The notes below the pieces were generated by a model. It was not told the origin of the DNA. It saw only the letters and a program-made list of their open reading frames with translations, and made no database searches. A program made the position numbers and the translations under genes. From positions 930,001-994,000 of the forward strand of contig JALQBC010000002.1 in NCBI GenBank assembly GCA_023375675.1: 64,000 nucleotides of DNA, in the 5' to 3' direction. This document shows positions 12,035 to 21,675 of the stretch, in pieces. Source of the DNA: Cytospora piceicola. Taxonomy: Eukaryota; Ascomycota; Sordariomycetes; Diaporthales; Cytosporaceae. Numbering within the stretch: position 1 is the stretch's first letter; every line of letters begins with the position of its first letter.

Positions 12035-12106
12035 TATGACAGTATGACAGTATGACAGTATGGCAATATGACAGTATGACAGTATGGCAATATGACAGTA
12101 TGACAT
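12035..12106. repeat. Period-8 repeat TATGACAG with 24-bp higher order
   Basis: Nine units. Units 4 and 7 carry the same variant TATGGCAA, so part of the array follows a 24-base super-repeat, which indicates duplication of three-unit blocks. Noncoding. Confidence 0.9.
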
Positions 12107-13460
12107 GTGTGCCTTGGCCACCAGGACCACCGACCAAGACGTTGTAAATACTGTGTAGATATGAGGCACTGCCACAAAGTAAGATAGGAAGTATCCCGGA
12201 TAGCACCGTCGTGATAGGCTGTCGGCGGAGGAGGCTGATGCCCGACCGGAGACTTACATATCCAGGCTGCCCATAATACATACCGCATACCGGCACACAG
12301 CCTAGTGCCTGTCACCTACTTGTATACCACAAAGCACGCCGTCATGTCAACATATGACGGCATTCTGGTGTTTCCTCCCTCTCAGAGGACAGCCCGAGCC
12401 CCCAGGGGGCAGGTGGTAATAAAGACACATCTCCCACACACCCCGCGGGACACACATACGAGAGCTTGTCGAAAGCTTATATGAGACTCGAGTGCGGAAG
12501 AATACCATACCGGGTACGCCTACTGTAGTACAGGAGCACGTGGTCCGGGCTCGTGGCGACTGATGCTGGGCGGGCGAAGAAACGGCCCTTCGTACAAACC
12601 GACCGACCGCAAAACACCACACAGGAAACCGATCTAAGCCTCGAAGCTATACGACAAGACCATTGTCCGCCTGGAATCCTCCTACGCGCCGGCTGCAAGT
12701 CGTCCCGCAAGACCAACCAATACCGATCGTCTCGGAGGCTCATGGGACGCAAGTCATGCAAACCTTATCCCGACTTCAACATCCCAACTGGACCAGAGGC
12801 TGCCACGCGTTCTCTGGAAAAAAAGGTTTTTTTTCTTCGCTTGAAATATGAGACTTCGAAATGATGAGGGACGGGGCGGGGGTGTCAAAATAATTTGATG
12901 ACGTCTCAGAGTCTCCCCATAGCCGCCGACCGGCCAGGCCGAGTCTCCGGTTGTATTATCAGTGGGCGGCATTGTTGGTGGGATTGCAGGTGGGATTGCA
13001 GGAAGGCAGCCGTATATGCCCCCAGAACCACGTCGACATGAAGCCATCTCAACCCGGTACAGGCTTCGGGCTGCGGTGAAGTGCTGAGTTGCCCCCTCTA
13101 TCGGTAATTTTATCTATGAGGAGTTGTCTATTAGGGGAGCTGTGCCGTTTACATTTGACCCCACGCGTATATACACGCCTCGCCTCGCCGTCCTCCCCTC
13201 CAACGTGGTTGGAGCATCCCAGACACCCCTTCCCCTACCTCTTGGCCCCATGGCCTCCCGCCGCCCCTTTGCGCCGGGCCGCTGATGATGCTCATGCAAT
13301 AAGGTTGTAGGAGTGAGATGAACGAACAACGCACAGATGGAGAAACCCACTGCCAACCGAATTCTCCACCACCTTCACGCGAGCAGCGGGTAGCATCAGA
13401 CCATCATCGGTTGACCCCCCCCCTCCCCTTTATTGGAGTTTATGAGAACCTCCCCCCCCC

Positions 13461-14714
13461 TTACCGCTTCGGCTTGATCTTGCCAATCTGCCAGCCCCAG
13501 GACCGTAGAACCTTGACGACCTTGGGCGTCACCGCTGCCGTCAGAGGCACCCGCACGAAGATGAAGGTTTTGTGAATGGCGTATGCCAGGGCGAGTTGTG
13601 TGGCGAGGCCTGGTGTGAGATTGTCAGCCATACGTCAGTCAGGAAGTTTCCCGAAAACTTTATATATGTTTCCTCAAAGAAACGACGGCCGGGGACCTCG
13701 GTAGTGGGAACCTAGGTGCTCCAGAAAAAACGGTGCCGAGTATACACAGAGCTTATCTCCATGTTGATGAAGATGAAGTTTAAAGTGACGCAACCGACAA
13801 AAGGGCCGAGGAGATGTTAAAAAATCAAAAAATTGGGGGGGAGGGGAGGATGGGATGCAAAGGACCAAAGCATAAAGAAATAGAGAAAAGGAAATCAACA
13901 GAAAATAGGATGTAGATCTGCAGCCAGATTAAGGAGGGCGGGGGGGGGGGGGGGCCGGTTCAAAAGACTCACTCGCTTCCTGCTTATTCCTCTCCGCGGC
14001 CTCCTCGACGCCCCAGGTGACCTTGTCCACGTCGTCGCTGATGTCGTTGCTCCCCAGCTGCTCCTTCTCGGCGTCCTTGAGCGCGCTGCTGTACTCGTGC
14101 CACCACTCCTTGGCGCCCTCGGGCACCATGGCCTTGACCTTGGACATGACGACGTGCTCGACCGCCGCGATGCGCTCCGTGCCCACCAGCCGCACCAGCA
14201 GGAAGCAGAAGGGGAAGTCCAGCACGCTGAGCCCCAGGTACACGCCCACCGCCGCCCACCCGTACTCGCGGGACAGCTTGCGCAGCCGCGCGCTCAGCGA
14301 GCCCCCCGTGTCGGCCTCCTCGCTGCCGGCGCCGGCGCCGCCGCCGCTGCTGCTGCTGTCTCCCTTGTTCCCGCTCTTCTCGGACCGGCGGGGTCGCGAC
14401 CAGTTGAAGTTGCGCTTCTGTGTCCGCGAGAGCAGCCTCTGTGCCCCTTGTGCCGTGCTGGTGTTCCTCCAGACTGGTGGTGCGCTCTGTACGACGGGTG
14501 ACCTCTCAGCCGTCCTCCTCGTGCTGCTCGACCAGTGTGCGCCTCTCGATGGTATGGAGGTGGGTTTCGTGCTCGTCGTAGCCCGTCCCCAGGCTTGTGA
14601 TGCGAGTCGTCTCAGGGGGGGGTTTGTCGTCGTCGTCGTCGTTTTTGTCATGGAGGTGGGCTGACGACCCATCACCGAGGGGCGAGATGCCCCGGCCAGG
14701 GCGCGTCGCAACAT
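13461..14714 (-). CDS. FAM210/DUF1279-family mitochondrial membrane protein
   Basis: Two exons, 14714-13973 and 13609-13461, total 891 nt or 296 residues, in frame. The start is the ATG at 14714 (MLRRALAGASR), which reads as a mitochondrial targeting peptide rich in Arg, Ser and Ala up to about residue 110. The DUF1279 domain begins near residue 145 (KLSREYGWAAVGVYLGLS), with a hydrophobic segment at about 152-177. It continues through the second exon, where LATQLALAYAIHKT, VPLTAAVTPK and the basic end IGKIKPKR are classic for the family. Relatives include vertebrate FAM210A/B and a yeast protein once named Nat2; they sit in the mitochondrial inner membrane. The 363-nt intron is long for this window and contains a 15-base C run (sense strand). 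If it is retained, the frame ends 16 codons beyond the splice site in a Pro-rich tail. Confidence 0.88.
13940..13954. repeat. 15-base G homopolymer inside an intron
   Basis: Fifteen G on the plus strand, 18 bases past the donor of the FAM210-like gene (a C run in its pre-mRNA). Such a run is also a likely site of sequencing length error, but being intronic it does not affect the protein model. Confidence 0.85.
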
Positions 14715-15538
14715 GATGGCCACTCGTTCCAATGTCTCCAGATACCCTTAGTCGCAAGGGGTGGCCGGTGTGTAGCCCAAATCGAGACGGCGTAGATTCG
14801 CAAGTCGTGGGTGGCTTGTATCGGGATGCCTGGTCGTTTCGTCGTATGTCGTGGAGAAGAATGATGGGCTGATATCGTAATTCGGGACTAAGACCGGAGC
14901 TTCCCACCGGTCCGATGAATCCGGCGATCCCCTTCGGCGGATCTTCGATGCCCTTGCTGGTACCTTTTCACGCAGTGTTTCGAGCGTCGGTGTTGTAGCC
15001 TTCGGTGGGATCCGATCAGCCGCGTCTCGTGCAGTTGGTTTTGCCTCGACTTCCCTTTGAAGAAAGTAAACAAGTTGCGCCACAAGATTTTTGTTCTCGT
15101 TCGTCGTGAGCAAAGGGAGCTTTCTAGCCTCTGCTGTAGTAACTTTTTCGCCTGGAGCTACCCCTGCGACATGATGTAAATTTTGGTACTAAGGGTTTTA
15201 TGATTGGACCGCTGAAGACGGGGATCGCCGTCCCGCAACACCCCCGTGCTCCGACTTCAACGGCTCATGGAACGGCCAATACCACCCACCCACCTACCTA
15301 CTTAAGTACCTAGCAGCCTAGTAGGTAGGTACTTACCTAGGTATATAGATGGTCGTTACACATAGTAGCTCTTGTTAGTTTTCCCACGTTCTGTACCCCG
15401 GATTGGATTACTGTAAACTGTGCTTATGGTAGCCTCGCAGCCTCGTCACAGTCAAACATCCCCAAGGGAGACACTTGAGAGACAGCCCTGGCAATGCACT
15501 TCAATGTTGGTAGGAAGACTGTATTACCGTCATCTCTA
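14715..15538. other. Intergenic region with TACC/GGTA inverted repeats
   Basis: Promoter of the FAM210-like gene on the left and the 3' side of the dioxygenase gene on the right. At 15287-15345, TACC-type and GGTA-type units face each other around CTTAAG, CCTAGTAGG and CCTAGG centres, giving a potential hairpin. No gene seen. Confidence 0.6.
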
Positions 15539-16614
15539 TCATGAGTACAACTTCGTAAAGCCCTCTGCCGGCGGCTGCAGCCAGTTCTTCTCGTCGTACT
15601 CCCGGTCGTCAACACCCTCGATGATGTGAAACGTGTAGATGATCCGGCCCTTCTGGCTGAGGTTCTTCTCGCTCTTGTGGAGGAGGTTGCCGTGGATGAG
15701 GACCAGAGAGCCCGCCTTCACCTCGCCCGGGACATAATCCTCGTCCTTTGCCAGCACGCCCACCCTCTCACCGTACTCGTCACCCACCGGAAACCTGGGC
15801 CCTTGGTTCGCTACCATCTCCGTGCCTGCGTCCCCTGCCTTCCGGACGAGTCGTTTGGATATCGGTGCCCACTGTCGCATAGTCAGTACATGTAAAACAT
15901 TTATCAATTCCCGCACGGGCGCCCAAGTGACAATCACAGTATGCCACTACGGGCCCGGATGGAAAGGGAGGGAGGTGCTCTGCCCACCTTGTGCGACCCA
16001 GGCAGGAAGCTCAGACACCCGTTCTCCAGCGTCGCGTCCTCCAGCGCGTACCAGAACCCGACCGCGCTCGGCGGGTCCGTGTACAGGAACGTGCTGTCCT
16101 GGTGCGGCGGCACGGCACCGCCGATCTCGGGCTGCTTGCAGATGACCATGCTCTGCAGGCACCGCGGGTCCCTGAACCCCAGGGACCGCGCGACCTCGCC
16201 GGGCCTCGCCGCCGCCGCCGCGCCGCCGCCCCCGTCCCCGTCCAGCAGCCGCGCGAACGGCGGGCTCAGCGCGTGCAGGTAGTGCCCGATCTTGTTGATG
16301 GCCCTCTCCTTGGGCTTGGCCAGGCGGCCGCCGGCGTCGAAGGCGCCCTCCTCGAAGAAGAAGCGGACCTTGTCGCCCGAGCCCAGGAAGTAGTCGTCGC
16401 CGACGTGGTCCTCGCCGTCCTCGCCCCCCGTGCTGAACCTGGTCATGGGGTGGTCCTCCAGGCTGAGGTTGCCCAGCAGGGAGCGCGTCTCGTCCAGCAG
16501 GGACTGCACCGTGGCCGGGCTGAGGGCGCCCGGGATGATGAGGTAGCCGTCGCGGTGGAAGGAGGCGACTTGTGCGGCGGTGAGGCCGCCTGTGGGGTGG
16601 GAAGGGACGGCCAT
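15539..16614 (-). CDS. Phytanoyl-CoA dioxygenase (PhyH)-family oxygenase
   Basis: Two exons, 16614-15988 and 15871-15539, joined over a 116-nt intron (donor GTGGGC, acceptor GCGACAG), giving 319 residues. The join recreates PGSHK-WAPISKRLVR, a conserved stretch of the family. These are Fe(II)/2-oxoglutarate oxygenases. The metal triad is visible: H171 and D173 in PPHQDSTF, and H274 in the GNLLHKSEKN block. R285 (QKGR) is placed to bind 2-oxoglutarate. The substrate cannot be told from sequence; fungal members act in lipid alpha-oxidation and in secondary metabolism. The C terminus (KLYS) is not a peroxisomal SKL signal. The first exon is strongly GC-biased at third positions, including a Gly/Ala-rich insert at about residues 126-137 that is absent from a typical compact PhyH fold. 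Confidence 0.87.
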
Positions 16615-17619
16615 TTCAGAAGCGAGGTTTTGTGTGAGATGATAGAGTGAGTAGGTCGATATGCTCTATAGGTAGTTGAGATGTCTTGGTCCCATGAGGG
16701 AGTAGTTTCTAAGTATTATACAGTAAGGTGAGGGAAACAGGTCTGGTCTGGTAAGCAAACGGCCAACACCGGACTAACACCCCACTTCCGGCAAGGAAGT
16801 AACAGGTTATCGTTAGCAGGGCTGCCTTTTCTTTTCGACTCAAACCCAATGTCTACCTATGTATATTATAGCAACATCTAAATGTATCATGAATTCAGTA
16901 TGATTTCTGTTCGCATGAGATATGCACACATTTCAAAAGGCCCCAAATGTTCTGGGAAGTGAGCAAGTGAGTCAAAATGGCCACGATACTTCCGTGCCTG
17001 TAAGTACCGAAATAGCGTAGTATTTCGGCTAAGCCTTGTCAGGATTGAGTATTCCCTACCTTATTGTAATCCGTAATTCACATGCCAAACAAAGTGCAAA
17101 GATTCAAACAAGGGCACACCATATCACAGCCAGGAAAGTTCAATAAGTTTTCTTTTGCAAACTTCAATTCCATGATTCAATTGTGTCGGGAGGTGATATT
17201 TGGCAACCAACACCCTTTTCTTCCCATTCTCAATATTACCGCCCAGTTTTCGGGATATCAAACACCTTGACCGTGCCAATAAATGCAGACTGAACAAACC
17301 GCCGCCCAAGGGACCGAAGGCGCGCAAATGATCTTCAGAAAGTGTGAGAAGAGGACTTGCTTGCTTAGAGTTACAGGTTGGTGAGCGGACACCTTCGAGG
17401 CACACCCTTACTCCAGAGAAGGAACTGCCGTCCATGTACGTAACCGTTGGGGGGTGTGCCTTTTTTGTTTCCTTTCAGAGTACCCAGCCGCAGGTAGGTC
17501 GCATTCGACTTGCAGATAGGTGGGCACGCCAGTCGGCCTTTCGCTCGCTCGACACGCCGGAGGAAGAGACCCCATCAAGAACGGCCCCGAGGACCTAGCT
17601 CACTCCTGAAGGACCCCCC
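16615..17619. other. Intergenic, no gene seen
   Basis: Promoter of the dioxygenase gene and 3' flank of the hrp1-like gene. It is AT-richer at 16800-17250. The frames at 17082-17270 and 17344-17598 have no recognisable content. Confidence 0.6.
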
Positions 17620-20600
17620 CTAACGTCCATACGGATGGAAGCCCCTCGCAGCACCACCTCCCCGTCCACCACCGCGGTAGTTCGCACCAGGCCGTCCAGC
17701 GTTCTTGGGGCCCGTGGGCGCGTTCGCGGGGGGCGCCTTGCTAGGGTCGACCGGGCCGCTCTGCTGCTGCTGCTGCTGGTTCTGGTGGAAGCCCCCGGCG
17801 CCCCTTCCGCGGTGGAACCCACCGCCGCGCATGCCGCCCGCCATGTTTCCTCCTCCCATCTGGTTGGGCACGTTGGGCTGGGGCACATCGTCGTACATGC
17901 CCTCCCAGGACGTCGGGCCGCCGGCGCCGCCGCCCATGCCGTAGGCCTGGCCGCCGCGGCCGCCGCGCTGGTCGTACTTCTGCTGCTCAAAGGCCTGCTG
18001 CTCGTAGGCGTTGTACGCGGGCCGGGGCTGGTTCCCACCGGCCGCCGCCGCGGGGCCGCCCGGGATCTGCTGCTGCATGGCGCCCTGGGGACCGGGGCTG
18101 GCTGGGCCCTGGGGGGGACCGCCCATCTGGCCTCCCATCTGGCCTCCCATCTGTGCTCCCATCTGGTTCATCATCTGCTGCATCATCTGGGGGTTCATGT
18201 TGCCCATGGGGCCGCCGGCACCACGCCCGCCTCCCTGCTGAGCTTGTAACATCATCTGCTGTTGCATCTGCTGCATCTGCATGACCTGCATCATCTGCGC
18301 CTGGGGGTTCATGCCCATTCCGCGGTTCATGGCCATCTGTTGCTGCCACATCTGGAACATCTGCTGCATGCGGCTCCACTGCTGCGCCATCGCCTGCGGT
18401 GTGATGCCGCCCGGTCCGCCGCCGCCCATTCCTCCACCCTGCGAGTTGTTGTCGTCCATGTTGTTGCCGGCACCTCTGCCCTTGCCGAACTTTCCGCCTC
18501 CTCGTCGGTTGGCTTCCTCCTCTTCGCGCATGTTGCCGCGGGGTTGGGCCTTCTTGACCTCGATGGGCTTGCCGTGGATCTCCAGGTCGGTGGCGAGGCA
18601 GGCATCCACGCCGGCCTCGGACTCGAAGGTGACGAAACCGAAGCCACGGGGCCGGCCAGTGTCTTTGTCCATCATGAGCGTGGCGTCGACGACACGCCCG
18701 AACTGGGCAAAGTACTCTCTGAACTCAGCGTCGGTGGTCTCCTGGCTGACACCACCCACGAAAATCTTGCTGGTCTTTTCTTGCTCATCTCGAGGGATGG
18801 CTCGCTTGGGATCGATCTGTTCCAATTGAGTTTTTTTGTCAGTATCCATCGCGGTCCAAATACGTCGGAAACACTCACGATCTTCCCGTCTAGGTAGTGC
18901 TCCTTGACCATGACGACGTTGACCGTCTTGGGGTCCTTGAAGGTCAAGAAACCGAAACCCCTCGATCGACCGGTAGCACCATCTCTCATCACGGTGCATT
19001 CGGTGACCTCTCCAAACTGTGTAAAGTAGTCTCGCAGGGAATCTTGGGGTCAAAGTCAGCAAACATTCAGCTTGCCCATGGGGTCGGAGGTTCTCACCGT
19101 CTGTGGTCTCCCAATTGAGTCCACCAATGAACATCTTCCTGTAGAACGTCCATGTCAGTTTACAAATCCTATCCAGCCATGTAATGTAATATGAAAAGTG
19201 TGTGTGAAGTGTGCTGTATGTTAACAAGGTCCTGTAGCAATTGCCCTGCAGCCATCCAGCACGGGAAAGCACTGCGTTGTTTGCCCGACAGACAATCAGA
19301 GCTCTTTCCTCTGATAGTCCTAATACAGGTTGTCGCATTGTCATCCAAGACCGCCTTGAAAATCCAGACCTTTGGTACAAATAATCTTGTCCTGGTTTAT
19401 TGTCGTTGGATATGGTAGCCAACCCGACTAGATCATTGCTGTTGGTTTCATCATCGAAAACTTCCTCGTCATCTTCAAAATCAAGTGGGATGTATTCCCC
19501 TTTGAGGAGAGGCGAGTCTAGCAATGCTGTCCCCATGTTGGCGTTGTCGACTGGTGAGCAGATTGGCGGCTGAGGTTGTTGATGTTGTTGGTGTTGGCAA
19601 GCAAGAGGCGGGCAGGTGGGCGGGCGGGCGGCGTCAAGGTTGACTGACTGTGGGTGAGGGTACACCACAAGCTTCTCACAATCCAGGTGAGAAAGATCGA
19701 TGCAGCTCAGAACGATTGGAAGCCTGGAGCAGCGAAGTTTGTCGAATATTCTCTTGAGATCTTGTTCGGCTCTGTCTCTCTGTCTCTCTCTTGCTATCGT
19801 CAAGCTAGGTACTGGCTCGAGCGCTATCCGCTTCCAAATCTCTTTACAAGTGGCGGAGAGCAGAAGGAATGACCAAATCTTTCCCCGGCAACAGAGCCAT
19901 CTGTGGACTATTTGAAGGTCCCAGTGTTTCCGCAACTGGTGACCCGGTTCGGCCTCTATTGCATCGGCTTTGCTGTTTGGACTGTCTTTCAGGTGATGTT
20001 GGGCCTGTATTGCCTCCTGCTCTTTGATGCCTTGGCCGCCTGCATGCCATTGATGTGCCACTGACCATTCCTCTGTTGATGGGGGTAGCATCTATGACGC
20101 TGTCTTGCTGACAGATGATCATATGCCCAATGTTTCTGCCTCTGGAGGCCACCCAAGCCCAGACCTTTCCATAATGACCAGCAGTTTCTGCTCATCCCAG
20201 ACTGTCCGTCTCGCTATGCAATCGGACCCGCAGAATATTTGGGTATATCGGCCCAAGACGAGGATAGTATAGCAACCACCGCAGCCCATCGACTATAGGC
20301 GATTGTTCAGGCAGTTCGACCAGACTCGGCTTTCCCTATTTTCCAGTTCCTCCTGGGCTCGCCAAACCGAACAGATGTACAGTGTGGATACGAGCAGTCC
20401 GCTTCTCGGCAGTTGCCCTTCTAGGGAGCTCCCTGAGGTGGCGTTTCTTTATGCAATGTACAGTACATGGTAGGCAAGATGAGGCAGTCATCATATGGTG
20501 ATGGCGAAATTCAATCGAGTCAAAACGGGGAAAACAAGGAAATCCGAACTTACCCGTCCTCCTTGGCATTGGGTCCCCTATGCATCGGTTGTGCTGGGGC

Positions 20601-21000
20601 GTTGTAGTTATTGTTATTGTTGTTGTTGTTGGTGTTGTAGGATGGAGTGTCAGGGGCATGGGAATCGCCATTGCCCAAGTTGAAGTCAACATCGTCATCG
20701 TCTTCCTCGTACTCATCGGCGCCATTCATGTGGGAGTCGTCGCCGACGTCCTGCTCTGCAGCAGGATAGGAGGTGTCATAGTGATCATCATCATTGCTGG
20801 TGTGTTGGTGGTTGTTGTTGTCGGCGGGTTCAGCCACAGGGGCAACGGGCTCCGGGGCAGAGGCAGCGGCAGTCCTCGCGGGCGCATCATCGTTGTAGCT
20901 GCAGTTGAGGTCAGTCGAGGGTATCTTCGGAAGCTTGTCTGGGAGGCAATGCCTACAGGTCGTCGAAGAGATCGTCCTCGAAGTTCTCGGGTTCCGTCAT
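17620..21000 (-). CDS. hrp1: Hrp1/Nab4-type hnRNP, two RRM domains
   Basis: Five exons: 21000-20957, 20898-20554, 19138-19098, 19042-18879 and 18816-17620. The total is 1791 nt, or 596 residues, with every junction in phase. The N terminus (MTEPENFEDDLFDDL) is acidic and followed by a His/Asp/Asn-rich stretch. RRM1 spans about 131-205 (RNP2 MFIGGL, RNP1 RGFGFLTF) and RRM2 about 215-290 (IFVGGV, RGFGFVTF). After the RRMs comes a long Met/Gln/Gly-rich, RGG-containing tail with QMGG repeats, a prion-like composition. In yeast, Hrp1 (CF IB) binds the UA-rich efficiency element for mRNA 3'-end formation and shuttles with mRNA. Intron 2 is 1415 nt, far longer than any other here, and is open in the frame of exon 3. 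Intron 1 begins GTAGGC; introns 3 and 4 are 55 and 62 nt. Confidence 0.9.
19139..20553 (-). other. Unusually long intron 2 of the hrp1-like gene
   Basis: A 1415-nt intron with donor GTAAGT, branch CTGAC and acceptor TTCTACAG. From an ATG at 20091 it reads without a stop for over 300 codons straight into the exon that starts RRM1, in the RRM frame. The intron-encoded sequence has no recognised domain but includes a Gln/His/Pro-rich patch and an acidic patch (LDFEDDEEVFDDE). It may carry an alternative promoter and first exon, or the open frame may be chance. Confidence 0.7.
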
Positions 21001-21675
21001 CGTGGATCGCAAACAGGCGCGTCGCAGATAAGCCGAGGTAAAAGAAGGATAAGGGAGTGTCAGTATGTAATCGTCAATGGACAAGAAAGAAAGAGTAAAT
21101 GAAACCAAACAAGAAAGACTTTGTTCGGTTTGGCTTGTAGGTGGTGAAGGTCGAAAAGGTGGGTGGAGGGTTGGGAATCTGGATACAACTGAGGTGTCAA
21201 ACAAAACCTTGGAGGCAAAGCGCGACCCTGCTGGGCTTTGCTCTGGGAAGATCTGATTCTCACAAAGTGCAACGTGCTTACCTGCGCTAGGCAATCGATA
21301 AACAGATGGTCCGTGCCAGTATCGATCCCCCCATTCTCCCACTCTCCCACCCTCCCACTCTCCCACCCCTTTAGCGCGGCCGGAGGAGATCCACTTATTG
21401 GCACCGCACTGGCAAAAGGCCTGGGGCCCAGGCAGTGCCAGGGCCGTCCAGAACCGCGGGGAGTTGGCGGGCTATTGCTAGCGGGCTGGTGGGCATGGCT
21501 TTCAGCGGCCACAGCGGGCCTGCCGCGTATACCAGTATGCAAGCGCCCCCCCCAGGTTGGGTAGTATCGGCAGTCCTGGCAGTTAGTCTATGGGATATTG
21601 GAAGGATTCGAACATCAATCACGGCAACAATGAGTTGATTCTTGGAAATTCTAGCCTTCAGTGTCCTCACCCACC
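21001..21675. promoter_or_regulatory. Shared divergent promoter region, hrp1 / gyp1
   Basis: 675 bases separate the start codons of the minus-strand hrp1-like gene and the plus-strand gyp1-like gene, so both promoters and 5' leaders must lie here. The region contains a strong G-quadruplex motif on the minus strand (21327-21369). A tRNA-like GATTCGAAC string at 21606 does not fold as a tRNA. Confidence 0.65.
21327..21369 (-). promoter_or_regulatory. G-quadruplex motif upstream of hrp1
   Basis: Seven runs of three or more C on plus (G on minus), separated by 1-5 bases. This meets and exceeds the usual four-run G4 rule. It lies about 330 bases upstream of the hrp1-like ATG on the strand with the same sense as that transcript, so it could act in DNA or in a long 5' leader. 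Confidence 0.6.

Larger units (their letters stand above)
9586..13460. other. Long intergenic region with minisatellites
   Basis: Nearly 3.9 kb without a supportable gene. All frames are under about 160 codons and lack domains. It contains imperfect GGATGYCAGGGTG-like repeats (about 10765-10862), a CCTAGG palindrome at 11652, a period-8 tract at 11699 and a second period-8 tract with higher-order structure at 12035. Base composition varies, with AT-richer patches at about 11290-11560 and 11780-12060. Confidence 0.5.

Noticed and set aside
17620..20091. 823-codon continuous frame as a single protein
   Set aside because: Exons 3-5 inside it splice cleanly into the two-RRM protein; reading through introns 3 and 4 destroys most of RRM1. 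The open intron part is kept only as a finding.
21595..21660. Possible minus-strand tRNA (GATTCGAAC string)
   Set aside because: The flanking bases do not form T-arm or acceptor stems.
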